This document shows, one piece after another, positions 34,421 to 45,025 of a DNA stretch of 64,000 bases (the first letter of the stretch is position 1; each line of letters begins with the position of its first letter). The DNA comes from Solen grandis (Eukaryota > Mollusca > Bivalvia > Adapedonta > Solenidae), in assembly GCA_021229015.1 (NCBI GenBank), contig CM037792.1, positions 36,267,398 through 36,331,397 on the forward strand, in the 5' to 3' direction. The notes beneath the pieces were generated by a model. It searched no databases. It worked only from the letters and a program-made list of their open reading frames with translations, and had not been told where the DNA came from. Position numbers and translations under genes: made by a program.

Positions 34421-35625
34421 TGACCTGCAAAAGGCTGGTTCCTGGTATACTGGCAGCTGTTGCCTCTACCACGTCGAGAATGGTTACCTCTACCTGTGTA
34501 TCCCTGGGTCCTTGGAGTAGTGTTACCCTGTGAATTAGGAAGGGTAAAAGAAGGACGTAATAGTGGTGGGGGAGTAGGGTGGGGAACTTGAGGCTGAGAT
34601 GGAGGGACACTTGAATGAGATTGACTAAAAGAGTGTGACAAAGAGTCAAGGCGTTGCAATATAGCCGAAAACTTTTTATCAACACCAGATTGAACAGAAG
34701 AAATCCTTGAGTTCAATCGCTGTTCTAAGTCGGACAGCTTTTTGTCATAGCTAGACTCCAGTTGCTGAGAAGAACAAGGCTGCTGTTGACTAGAAGCATG
34801 TGTAGACTTAGATGACTTGGATAGGGATAAGGAAAGTTCTTTCTCTACCTGCCTCACATCTCTAAGGAAGGAATCATAGTCAACAGCTGCATCAAGCTTA
34901 TGGCGGGTATTGGTGCGTAACACCTCAGTGCGTAACCCTGACCATAATCTCTCACACAGAAGTTCACTGCGATCAGTACATGGCATATGACTATCTCCAA
35001 ATGCCTGAACATGAGCAGACTCAAGACTACAACCAAAAGAGGTCACAGATTCATCAGAACGCTGGGACAAATTGAAAAACTCCTTCATAGAAATAGACTT
35101 GTGAGATGGTTCACCATAGTTAACTTCAAGTTTATTCAAAATTGAGTCAACAGTGACTGAATCACCTAAAGAGACAAGTAATCTACGGGCAGTACCACGA
35201 AGAGAAGACCTCATGGCTTGTAAGATTAAGGAATCAGACAATGATGGGTCCTTCCTAAGACATCTTACCTCATGTCGCCATTCATGGAAATTGATCTCAG
35301 ATTTGGGTGTTGGTTCATCACCTGAAAATGAAGGGATCTTTGGGACCTTGGTAGTCATCTGAGAGGGTTGATTAAAACTAAATGGGGTCATTGCAGGTTG
35401 TGACGACAATGGGGTTGTTGTAGATTGCGACGACAATGGCGGCAAATGTTTTTGCAAAGTAATGGGGGACAGCTTTTCAGGAAGCTTAGTTACCTTGGGT
35501 GCTATGAAGTATTTCTTGGAGAGTAACTTCAACATTTCCTCTTCAGTAGGGAAAGGAACATCACCTCCAACAGCACCTTGCTCATCTGTTGCATTCCCAT
35601 TGACTTCACCCTTGTCCTTACTCAT
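34408..35625 (-). CDS. gag: Retrotransposon gag (PNMA-like capsid, no zinc knuckle)
   Basis: Structural protein of the particle. The frame is open from 35646, but the first good ATG is at 35623-35625 ('MSKDKGEVNG'), giving 405 residues; an alternative, TTG-type start upstream is unlikely in a eukaryote. After a Ser/Thr/Pro-rich N-terminus comes a capsid-like region starting 'KVPKIPSFSGDEP', with 'FHEWRHEVRCLR', 'SLRGTARRLLVSLG' and 'ILNKLEVNYGE'. This resembles the Gag of the Ty3/gypsy lineage from which vertebrate PNMA genes arose (inference from pattern). A predicted coiled-coil-like stretch follows near 'KLSDLEQRLNSRI'. The C-terminus is RG-rich ('GRGNHSRRGRGN') and has no CCHC zinc finger, so RNA binding presumably uses basic residues. 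It ends in the frameshift site described above. Confidence 0.9.
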   Translation of the reverse strand: MSKDKGEVNGNATDEQGAVGGDVPFPTEEEMLKLLSKKYFIAPKVTKLPEKLSPITLQKHLPPLSSQSTTTPLSSQPAMTPFSFNQPSQMTTKVPKIPSFSGDEPTPKSEINFHEWRHEVRCLRKDPSLSDSLILQAMRSSLRGTARRLLVSLGDSVTVDSILNKLEVNYGEPSHKSISMKEFFNLSQRSDESVTSFGCSLESAHVQAFGDSHMPCTDRSELLCERLWSGLRTEVLRTNTRHKLDAAVDYDSFLRDVRQVEKELSLSLSKSSKSTHASSQQQPCSSQQLESSYDKKLSDLEQRLNSRISSVQSGVDKKFSAILQRLDSLSHSFSQSHSSVPPSQPQVPHPTPPPLLRPSFTLPNSQGNTTPRTQGYTGRGNHSRRGRGNSCQYTRNQPFAGHPNW

Positions 35626-37727
35626 GATGAATGATGTAAGAAACAATATAAAATAAACAATAATTCCAAAATGAGTGAACTTATGACTAAATATGGCAAA
35701 TAAATAAAACTAAACAGTAAATAACTGCTAAGTCAAGATGTAAATATCATACTCAAAAAGCAAATCAGGACATTTAATTAACTAATGCATAATCTTTTTA
35801 AATCTACATTGGGAATAGTGTAAAAATAAATAAATGAAAAGAGTTTAACTATGAATTCATAACCTATATGTGATGTTTACAGGTCAAACAGGATCAAAGG
35901 GGAGGGGTCAAAGGTTAAATGACATGGGGGGTGGGGTCTTCTTGACTAAATGAATCAAAGTAAATCAAATCCAAAGAAAAATTGTACTGTTATAAATATA
36001 TAAATGGGTGTCTAAACTATTTACCTAAACAAATAGCAATAGCATTCATCTGCAAAAGAAAAGTTCAATTGTGCCTTCACAGAAAATTCCAATTATGTAA
36101 GTATGCAAAATAGTACTGAAAATAAACAAAGTGCACACAAATGAATACAAGTTATTTTCAAATCAACATATTAATCTTAAAGCACAAACTGTGAACTTCT
36201 ATTACAGCAACCGGCTAACCTGAAATAAATAATTTTCATTAATTATGAATGAAATTTCAAAATAATTTGAATTCTACTTCAAAAATGCTGGATCAAACAC
36301 TCTGTGAAAGAAGAAATCTTTAAACAGGAAATTATTTGATCAAAATAAGGAAACACAGATAAATGGGAAGCTCATACACTGAAATAAAAAACAATTAGCA
36401 CACAGAAATCATGTAAACATTTAGGCCACTATCTGAAGGGCTGAACACAAAACACAAATTCAGGTCACCCCCTGCAAACATGTAATTATGACACAAACAA
36501 AAACATGAAATACACACAAGACAAATATGGGATCATTTTCAAAAATCTATCACACTTGTAAATGGGAAATGTGCTGGGAAGGGGAAAATTTCTTAAAAGA
36601 ATGGCACTTGTTAGTGATTGGCAGTGAAAATGTGCAAATGACAAATATTTCTTAACAAAATTATAAACACAAAAATGCCAGAATTCAAATTAAAGGATAC
36701 CTAAATATTCAGAAAATATTACACATGAAGCAATATCAAGCAGTATTTAGAAACAAAATAACATAAGAAAACAAAAATCAAAAGCACTTTTGCACAACAG
36801 TGTCTCTCAGGCAATAAACTGTATAAGCAATAAGTAATGTCAATGCTGCCTAATATAAATTAATACGGAAGGGCAAAAGGTAGAACAAAACATAGAACAT
36901 AGAACAAAATTACAAAAAAGCAAGCAGGTGAAACACAAAAATAAAAAAAAAAAGGGTTTATACACAAAGCACATGGAATATGGAACCGTAAGAGAAGCGT
37001 AATCAAAATTAAATGACAGCTGAATCAAAACTAGGTCGCGAAATTACGTTGCAAATCAAGAAAAATAATAATTTAAGCGGGACGCAAACAATGACAACTG
37101 AAAATTAGGATATGAACGGTCAAACAAGTACAAAATAGAACAAGCAAATATTTAGAAAAATATGTATAAACCTACCAAAAATTGATAATTCTGTCAAATA
37201 AGCGAGGCACACGAAAAATCTATATGTACAAAAACAAACCGATTTACGCAATAGAAAGTAGTGCCAAACAAAATTCAAAAATTTAAGGAAAAATGACAAT
37301 AAATGAGTACTTACGGTTCCAAAACATCAAAATATCCTCAAATAAAGTAATTCACAAAACACACAACACAAATATTGCACTTATCACAAAAAAACACAGT
37401 TCCTGGATTCCTTCGCGTTGTTCCGAAGATGACGTCAAACGGGGGGAAATTCCAAATATCACGTGATCCTAGCACAGCTGTTGACTGTCAAACAGAATGA
37501 CAGAACGTTCATGAATGGAATAACGGCACACACAAGTGTCTCTCGCGAGATCAAAATATGGCCAAAAATAGATCGGGGAAAAAAAATGGTGATGAGTTCT
37601 TCACGATGAGGTCCGCGGCGGATCTGGTCACGTTCGTCAGCCTCGTCTTGGCCTCCTTACCGTGTCGGGATCCCCTCAACGCAAGTACTGTCAATCCGAC
37701 GGCCTGGCCTGATACCTTCCATCATTA
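35626..37727 (-). other. Unusually long retrotransposon leader (~2.1 kb)
   Basis: Between primer-binding site and gag ATG there is no minus-strand frame of note (the longest is 62 codons at 37028-36840). It is A-rich in plus sense, T-rich in transcript sense. It may hold packaging or internal-entry signals or an unrecognised insertion; nothing specific is visible. Confidence 0.7.
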
Positions 37728-37745
37728 TACCTCGTCGGGGAGCCA
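37728..37745 (-). promoter_or_regulatory. Primer-binding site, tRNA-Asp-like
   Basis: Minus strand reads TGGCTCCCCGACGAGG four bases after the 5' LTR. The first 10 bases complement the 3' end of a typical animal tRNA-Asp (…CGGGGAGCCA); further matching is imperfect, so the tRNA identity is tentative. Confidence 0.65.
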
Positions 37746-37749
37746 AATT

Positions 37750-38161
37750 TGTAGTGGGTGGATGAATGACAAGACACACCACTATGGGTTCAATAAATCT
37801 GTTTTACTTGATGTCATGAAAAGACCAGGCACGTCAGTAGTAAATTAATATATCAATACATATATAAGCTCAATGGTAAGAGCAGCTATAATATGAAATA
37901 TACTGTCACCTCCACGGTGGTAAGTGGTGAAGTGCCGGTTAGTTGGGAGAGGGGCTTGACGGCGGGAAATGGAACAAAGGGACAGGGGCAACCAATCAGG
38001 GGACATACCTAAAATAACATTCTAGCAAATACAGTTGTCATAAATCACTCACCACAACTCACTCACCAGGGACAAAACTAACATGTACACTGGACGACAC
38101 AAGGACACAAGCACTTAACAAGACAAATACAAAACAAGGGACAGAACTGCACATTACTACA
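37750..38161 (-). repeat. 5' LTR (412 bp), promoter-bearing
   Basis: Bounded by TG...CA in transcript sense. Transcript-sense CTGATTGGTTG (CCAAT box) and a TATATATG motif further on are plausible promoter elements. Flanked at 38162-38165 by the CAGG duplication. Confidence 0.95.
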
Positions 38162-38821
38162 CAGGCATGGGATTGATTTGAAACATCTTTAATATGCTTA
38201 GGGGTATCATACTATCAAGGTTGATAACTTTTGATGGAATATATTACAAGTTATGGCCCCTTTTTTAACTTAGAAATGTTGGTTAAAGTTTTGCATGCAA
38301 GGTACTTTCATGCTTATATCTCAGAGTCCAGGCATGGAATTGATTTGAAATATCTTTAATATGTTTAGGGGTATCATACTATAAAGGAAGATAACACTTG
38401 ATGGAATAAATTAAAAATTATGAACCCCTTTTAACTTAGAATTATGGTGAAATTTTTGCATTCAAGCTACTACCCAGCTTATATCTCAGAAATTCCTCGT
38501 GGAATTGACTTGAAAGTTAAGGTGTGTCTTCAAGGGCATCAGAAAACAGGAGGATAACTTTTGGACTGATGCAAGTTATGGCCCTTTTCTAACATGGATT
38601 TTTGGTTTAAGTTTTGCATGCACAGTGTTATTGTCCTTATGTCTCAGTAACTAGGCATGGGATTGATATTAGACATCATAAATATATTAAGGGGTATCAG
38701 ACTATCAAGGTAGATCATTTTTTACTATTACTATGAAGGGCAAGAATTTAAATAGATTTCATTTGATTTACCAACAAGCATTTTTAATAGTCGAGCGTGC
38801 TGTCCTCTGACTGCTCTTGTT

Positions 38822-39587
38822 ATATATCAACTTATTCTTAACGATTTAACTGGCAGCGTTTCTTAAAATGTTAAGTATTTAGTTAATTATTTCCGACAAA
38901 CATTTATGTTTTAAAATTGAATGAATGGTAACATTAAATTATTATTATTAAGAAATATGAGTGAAATGTAAAAGTCGACATTATAGTCATGGTAACAGTA
39001 AGACCCGAGACTTACTCGCGCGATATTATACTGATCTCCGTTTATTCGTATGTTACAAAAATGTCAAGTATAGTTCGAATGTGCATATCAGGGAAGACAC
39101 GACCATCGATAAGAATATGGAAACTCTCCATTTTAACATTATAATATGATAACTCTCTCTCTCTCTCCAAACCAAGAAAAAAAGCAACTTAATCTTTACA
39201 CATGTCGATTGTATGTCGATTGTATAATGTCGCGCGCGGCAAAAGAGGCTTCAGCGAAACCCGAATAAAATTGGAAATCATATTCTTATTTATGGTAAGT
39301 TCAATGGAGTATTGATAGGGTCATTTTGTTTCGTCAAATGTTTGGTCGATTACTTTTGACATTAACAAACGTCAGCGAGGTTGATCGACAAAACAGGGAA
39401 TTATGAAAATTAAAATTCATGGATCTTTATACAAACAGAAACAGTGTTATCAGGACAGAACATATTACAGCGTCATATACCTTCCGAATAGGACCAAACA
39501 GTCACGTGGACGAAAGGCAAACCTAAATATTTTTCCAAGTAAATCGCCGATAGAAGCAAATACATCAATCACCATACGCTACTGCAC
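38822..39587. other. Non-coding, nothing recognised
   Basis: Small frames at 38961-39149 and 39403-39654 (+) are not convincing. Confidence 0.4.
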
Positions 39588-39940
39588 TCCACTACCATTA
39601 AATCATAGGTTAAATACACTTCTTTTATTTCAAGAAATTTGTATGCACTTTTAATGAACACCATTAAAACCTCTGTTCACAAACCCATTAAACCGTAAAA
39701 GATTAATGGTCATATATTTAATGGTGTCCATGAAAATGGCATTAAATAATATTGTGAAAAGCATGTTAATGGTAGAGGTTTAATAACTACATGTATTGAA
39801 TTCCATAATTAATGACCAATACATTGCCAAGAAAATACCATTGAAATAAAAATATAGATGAATGGACACTTATTTAATGGGTGGTCAAACTCTCTTAAAA
39901 CCCTGTTAAAACTTAAAGGTGAAGAGCCATTTATTTGAAG
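39588..39940. repeat. Interspersed palindromic 'accattaaaacctct' repeat
   Basis: 'ccattaaaacctctg' (about 39661) and 'taatggtagaggttt' (about 39767) are inverted. Several further 'ccatta'/'taatgg' motifs recur, giving a loosely palindromic block. Confidence 0.45.
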
Positions 39941-39983
39941 TCACTCATTTTAGGCCATTAAAGAGATGATGAGTAGAAGGAAA

Positions 39984-40103
39984 AGATGATGATGATGATG
40001 ATGATGGTGAGGAAAGGTGAAGTTTATGTGGTGGTGATGATGATGATGATGATGATGATATGAAAAGACGACGACGATGATGATGATGATGATGATGATG
40101 ACT
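39984..40103 (+). repeat. (GAT)n-rich microsatellite
   Basis: Three GAT/GAC runs separated by short imperfect spacers. Minus-strand translation gives His/Ser runs without meaning. Confidence 0.9.
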
Positions 40104-40104
40104 C

Positions 40105-40315
40105 ACTGCGACATCACACCGTATATACGTGGCATGATACCACATTAAGTTTTATCCGAACACTTGGTCAGCAATCCTTGGCTTATCCTTATGTACTGAG
40201 CTCCAAGCACATGGGAATATGTCATTACCATTTTAGCGATGTCCCTGCCGCGAACCAAACCCATGGCCTTTGGGTTACAGGACTGACGCTCAAACCACTT
40301 GACCACCGGAACACT
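40105..40315 (-). mobile_element. SINE copy, head and core
   Basis: 'cgacatcacaccgtatatac', 'gtggcatgataccaca', then 'cgaaccaaacccatggcc' and 'cacttgaccaccgg' as reverse B- and A-boxes. Confidence 0.6.
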
Positions 40316-40861
40316 TGTCTGTATTCATACACAGCAAGTAAGTGTCTGGTAAAACAATTAAATATATAATGTACCTATTACATTTACATTGAAATCAATG
40401 TATAAACTTTATAAAATCAATAGCAGCAATTGATATTCTTTCAATTAGGCGATATTTCGAGGATTTTAAGGTCGTAGCTGTACGTACTCTCTTTTTTTTG
40501 CATATGTCAGAGAGAGAGAGAGAGAGAGATTTTCAATTACATGTACATTAAAAATGATGTTTATTTCTTTTTTCGAGAAACGAATACTTGATTTGTTACT
40601 TAAAAATAAAACTGACGGTTGAATCCTGTTATATATTTAGATCATGTATTCACCCTTTACAAGGTAGTATTTTCTTTACTTGCCGCACGTCTTAATTAGG
40701 TTCTTTGTGCATTCGATATGTGATCGGTGAATACATTGAATGAATATAAAATCTGAGTTTACCTTGGTGAATCAACTTTCTTACAACATTCAAACTATTT
40801 CAAAGCCTTGCACTTAGAATCATTTTACAAATGGCTTTGGCTTTGGCTTTTCAATTTCAAG
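40316..40861. other. Non-coding with (GA)n at 40510-40529
   Basis: Nothing else recognised. Confidence 0.4.
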
Positions 40862-41075
40862 GAAGCTTAATTGTGTGTTCTGTCTCCCTGGGTTTCACGC
40901 CGTAAACAAGTGACAGATACCAGGCCCACTCACATAAACTTGACACGGAGCCAGCAAGTCCTTTATGTGCTGATCGCCTAGCTAGGGAAATATGTCGGTC
41001 CGAGAATCATACTCACTACATCTCGGTTACGGGATAGACGCTTTTACCAGTAGTAGCCGGGACTGTACCACCGAC
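40862..41075 (-). mobile_element. Old SINE copy
   Basis: 'ttcacgccgtaaacaagtga', 'cagataccaggcccactcac', 'gctgatcgcctagctaggga' match the reverse complement of the complete SINE with many changes. Confidence 0.5.
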
Positions 41076-41242
41076 ATAATCAATATTGTATAAACAGTGA
41101 AATAACAACTCATGCACATTGTGTTACCTATTAACCTTCTTTAATGATGATGGAGCTTAGGGAATACATGTTAAAATTCGCAGTACTCTTGTTAAAAAGC
41201 TACACATTTGAATTTGGTTACGAAATTAACTTTCTATCCCTT

Positions 41243-41420
41243 AGCCCCTTACTGCCGTGAGTTCGAATCCCGCCAAGTCATTTGTATTACTCGTTCGAGG
41301 AAGTTTTCCGGCTGGCTTGCGGTAAGCCGGTCGTTCTACCAGGGCGTCTCTGTGGCCAAGTGTCTTCTTCCAGCTGCAATAAGTTTGGGTCGCTATAAAT
41401 AGGACGGTTATACTGTCTCA
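41243..41420 (+). mobile_element. SINE of a third type (MD-like)
   Basis: B-box 'gtgagttcgaatcccgcc', then 'ggaagttttccggctggctt' and 'aagccggtcgttctaccagg', 'gtcttcttccagctgc'. This matches a SINE pattern widespread in molluscs; a reverse-strand relative lies at 53960-54145. Confidence 0.6.
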
Positions 41421-42239
41421 ACGACGACATACCCAAACATATCAACAAAAGACTACTCAAAACATGGGCCATTGTGTGTGTAGCAGTTAAATTGGACTAT
41501 AAAAAGATAAAACAACTAGGTGTTTGTTTAACAGCTATGCCTGTGCTGAAAAGTTATCTTATTAGCATTTACTAACTTGCAAACATAAATAGCATTACCT
41601 GCCCATGTACCCATATATACATATCAGAGCAGAATCCAGGATTTCAGGTTAGGGGTCGGGGGCTATATTAACAATAATGTAGGCAGTGACAGCTGTAAAA
41701 TAGTGCATTCATGTTCTTTGGGGATGTGTTTCTACATTTATGTATGGTTGGGGAATTTTATAATGGGAGAGCGACGGGTGCACCCCCCCCCCCCCACACA
41801 CACACACTTGAATCACCCAGTGCATTCCTTTCCTTGTCCAAAGGTATACCTTTCATCGTGCGCTGTTATACACAAGTTCGTTCAAATTTTCAAATGATGT
41901 ATACAAGAACGTCACATACTGACTTTTTTTTAAATATGTTAACATGCAATTTTAACAAGATCATCAAATAGCGGTATATTCAAATAGCAACAATACAAAC
42001 TGCCAGGTTTTAAATACAAGAAAGAAATTACGAACGAAAAACATAGATATTAGACATTGCAGGTCGTGTATGCATACCTTCATGTTTGTTATTTGGGATG
42101 TGCCTGAGCGCTATGTTAGTGTCATTTTCCTTTTTCGACGTAAGCTGTATAAAATGGATTTTGACCTTATCCTTAAATTATATATTTTGGATAAAAATAG
42201 AAGGCAGTGAAAAAGCAACTGCTTCCTCCAACCAACATC
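41421..42239. other. Non-coding with C13 run
   Basis: C13 at 41783-41795 followed by (CA)n. Two overlapping small + frames across it are low-complexity artefacts. Confidence 0.5.
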
Positions 42240-42910
42240 CTATATCGGTCAGACATCGGCCCTGACATTGGCCCGATTTCGTTTGAAAAATCGGATGCAA
42301 AGAGGGCCACTGTCAGGCCGAAGTCGGGTTTATATATCGGTCGGAGATCATGATGATGTCGGCCCGATGTCGACTGTGTATCGGCAAAATGTCGTTTGAA
42401 ATATCGGCTGCTAAGAGGGCCGCTGTCAGGCCGAAGACGGGTTTATATATCGGTCCGATATCATGATGATGTCGGCCAGATATCGACTGTGTATCGGCAA
42501 AATGTCGTTTGAAATATCGGCTGCTAAGAGGGCCGCTGTCAGGCCGAAGACGGGTTTATATATCGGTCCGATATCATGATGATGTCGGCCAGATATCGAC
42601 TGTGTATCGGCAAAATGTCGTTTGAAATATCGGCTGCAAAGAGGGCCGCTATCAGGCCCAGGTCGGGTTTATATATCGGTCCGATATTATGTTGATGTCG
42701 GCCCGATGTTGACTGTGTATCGGCCGAATGTATTTTCAAATATCGGCTGCAAAGAGGGCCGCTATCAGGCCCAGGTCGGGTTTATATATCGGTCCAATAT
42801 CATGATGATGTCGGCCCGATCAGCCGAATGTATTTTGAAATATCGGCTGAAATGAGGGCCGCTATCAGGCCGAAGTTGGGATTACATAATCTTTCCGATA
42901 TCGAATGCAT
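42240..42910 (+). repeat. 113-bp satellite, about six units, CCGAT-rich
   Basis: Homologous points recur at 42288, 42401, 42514, 42627, 42740 and 42840, giving period 113 with one 100-bp unit (13-bp deletion). Each unit has a palindrome of the type ATATCGGTCCGATAT, plus 'gagggccgct' and 'tcaggccgaag'. Units 2-4 are nearly identical and the edges diverged. Confidence 0.92.
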
Positions 42911-43747
42911 AGTCCGATTGTCGATTCTTATTTACTGAAAATGCATCGATTTCTTGGCATATTTTTCAAAATGTGATCAATATATCACAAATAAATTTAA
43001 CAATGCAATTCTTATTTTAAATACTCCAATGAAGAGGAGATAACAACATATCGTGCAAAAATCTGTTATCCGTTTCACACAACGTTTTAAATTTCAATGA
43101 TAATTCGCGAAATAATGTTACATTACCGGTAATTGGGCGCAATAATGTAATGGTTCTCATAAACATATTTTAATCGTCACAACTAAATATTATGTATAAA
43201 ATATAACAAACACAACTTGCTAACGATCTTAACGTAAAAAATAGTTGACCTCAGTGATTCGGCCTCAAAAACCTCTGATTAAACGTTTGCCACTCTTAAG
43301 GGCGTTCCAGTGGCCGAGTTACCAAAGATTTTAATATTTATTTTATATTTAATATATTTTTTTATTATTTTTTTTATTTATTTATTTATTTTTCAGTAGA
43401 ATCACTAATTCCCGGGATCCGTAACACCGGGTTTCAGTGATCGTGACACAGGTGTCGTTATCGATTGAATTTATGAACAAAACTTATATGCTGTCACTTA
43501 TAAGTCGGTAAATTCTTATTTGGTTTACACTTTTCACAAGACAATTTGATTAAATTTTAAAGCATTTTCAAATATTTTAACTGTAACCTATAAACGAAAA
43601 TGTTCGTTTCCGAAACTCCTTACGGTCTTGAGAGTTCGTTTTCGAAATTGAGCAAATTTTAGAATGGCCAACGAGTATTGAAACTTTAATAGTAGCAATA
43701 AAAGCCCTACTTTTCCTGTGTACTTGACAGGAAGTCAGGGTGAAAAA

Positions 43748-43786
<39 letters not shown>

Positions 43787-44949
43787 ACACCTTTAATTGT
43801 TATGCAAACCAGTTTTTAACACTTTTTGTTGTATGTCCTGGCTCAAATATGCATGTGTCATTGGGCCCAACCAACTAGTTTGCGCAAGAGAACGCCATTG
43901 ATTTTAATCCGCCCACTTCTGTATTCTAAATGTAGAACTCACGCTTGCTTCTTTTACTTGCATTTACATCGAAACTGAACTGTTTATCCTTTTTTAATGT
44001 CTTTTACTAGTTTTGGTAATAATAAGTTTTGACACAGGATGTCACGTTGATAGGTAGGGTATCATGCTCAAAACCGGCAAGTTTATTTGTACAAGACCCA
44101 GGCTGCTCTTGCCTCAAAGAAGCACAGATCTACTACACTGTGTTTAAATGCGGGGTAATCTACGTATATAGATCAATTATCCACTCTATGTGGTGCAGTG
44201 TTTTGCATAAGGTCTTTACTTGTATATTATTAAATCAACGTTCACCTAAGTTAGCGAATGCTTACTACAGACCATTATAAACACGAATGGACAACTTAAA
44301 TATTGAAAACTTACCATAAAATTATGTCAGTTGTGTTTAGCTATTCACCGTGGTCTGCTAAGTATAATGATAGATAATGATAGTGTTGGAATGTATCAAA
44401 TTAATTAAGATAACAGAAGATATAAAATTACCAATCACAATTAAATACACATTACTCGTAAACAAGAGTTATGGTGGTGTACCATGTATTTGGTTTTTAA
44501 TCGATAAAGTCTATACAACAAGCTTAGGTTCTTAAATGTTTACAATGCATCGGGTATTTGCATGTTTCATTCAAATGTATAAAATACATTACTGCACAAA
44601 CGTGCTCTGACATAACCACTTAAAAGGACGTTTTGCACACACAGCCTACGCTTTACAAGTCTGTCCTATTTTAAAATATTGATTTTTGAGTCTTGATTTA
44701 ATTGATATAGTAGGACTTAGGGTATATCATGTTGCTACTGGTGTCTTTTCTATTTAATACAGCTAGACATTGTGTCAATTTAACTTAAAGGTATTGCAAT
44801 AAAATATATGATAGTTATTATGCAATAAAACATTTTTAACAACATATTGTGATAATTACGTATATGCAATAAGAGCCGTTAAGTCTGATAAACTCATGAT
44901 TGTATAATCAAGATATACCACGACTGTTGTTAAATGTTAAGAATTATGT
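42911..44949. other. Non-coding; T-rich patch and (AAAT)n
   Basis: T/A-rich low complexity near 43330-43395, and (AAAT)n at 43745-43788. No gene seen. Confidence 0.45.
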
Positions 44950-45025
44950 TTGAATGTTCCGGTGGTCAAGATATGTAACGTCTTCTCCGTGGAGGTCGTG
45001 GGTTCGATCCACGGCCGCGACAAAT
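44950..45025 (+). mobile_element. tRNA-derived SINE head
   Basis: 'ccggtggtcaagat' and 'gtcgtgggttcgatccacgg' are A- and B-box positions, followed by 'ccgcgacaaa' as in the other heads. The body is absent. Confidence 0.6.

Larger units (their letters stand above)
29326..38161 (-). mobile_element. Ty3/gypsy-type LTR retrotransposon, nearly complete, recent
   Basis: An 8836-bp element on the minus strand. Order in transcription sense: 5' LTR (37750-38161), primer-binding site, 2.1-kb leader, gag, -1 frameshift site, protease, RT, RNase H, integrase, polypurine tract, 3' LTR (29326-29734). The LTRs start TG and end CA, differ by three single-base indels by eye, and are flanked by a CAGG duplication, so the insertion is young. 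The RT-RNaseH-integrase order and the integrase C-terminal module place it in the Ty3/gypsy (Metaviridae) group. There is no envelope frame and no chromodomain. One frameshift in pol makes the copy non-autonomous as assembled. Confidence 0.95.
28700..38821 (+). mobile_element. Non-autonomous tandem-core element split by the LTR retrotransposon
   Basis: The left part (28700-29325) starts 'tagctcgactattcgtagaa' and the right part (38162-38821) ends 'aatagtcgagcgtgctgtcc', giving short inverted ends. Both parts consist of ~170-bp tandem units containing 'ggttaaagttttgcatgcaa' and 'tatctcag', interrupted exactly between 'ccagg' and 'catggg' by the LTR element. A GC-rich 'ggcgtcggcgtcggcg' tract lies near the left end. 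No coding capacity; the class is not established. Confidence 0.75.

Noticed and set aside
37558..37848. Plus-strand frame across the 5' LTR border
   Set aside because: Antisense to the retrotransposon; the LTR part also occurs as a frame at 29236-29424. No protein features.
42240..42910. CRISPR-like array
   Set aside because: A eukaryotic satellite with contiguous near-identical 113-bp units and no unique spacers.
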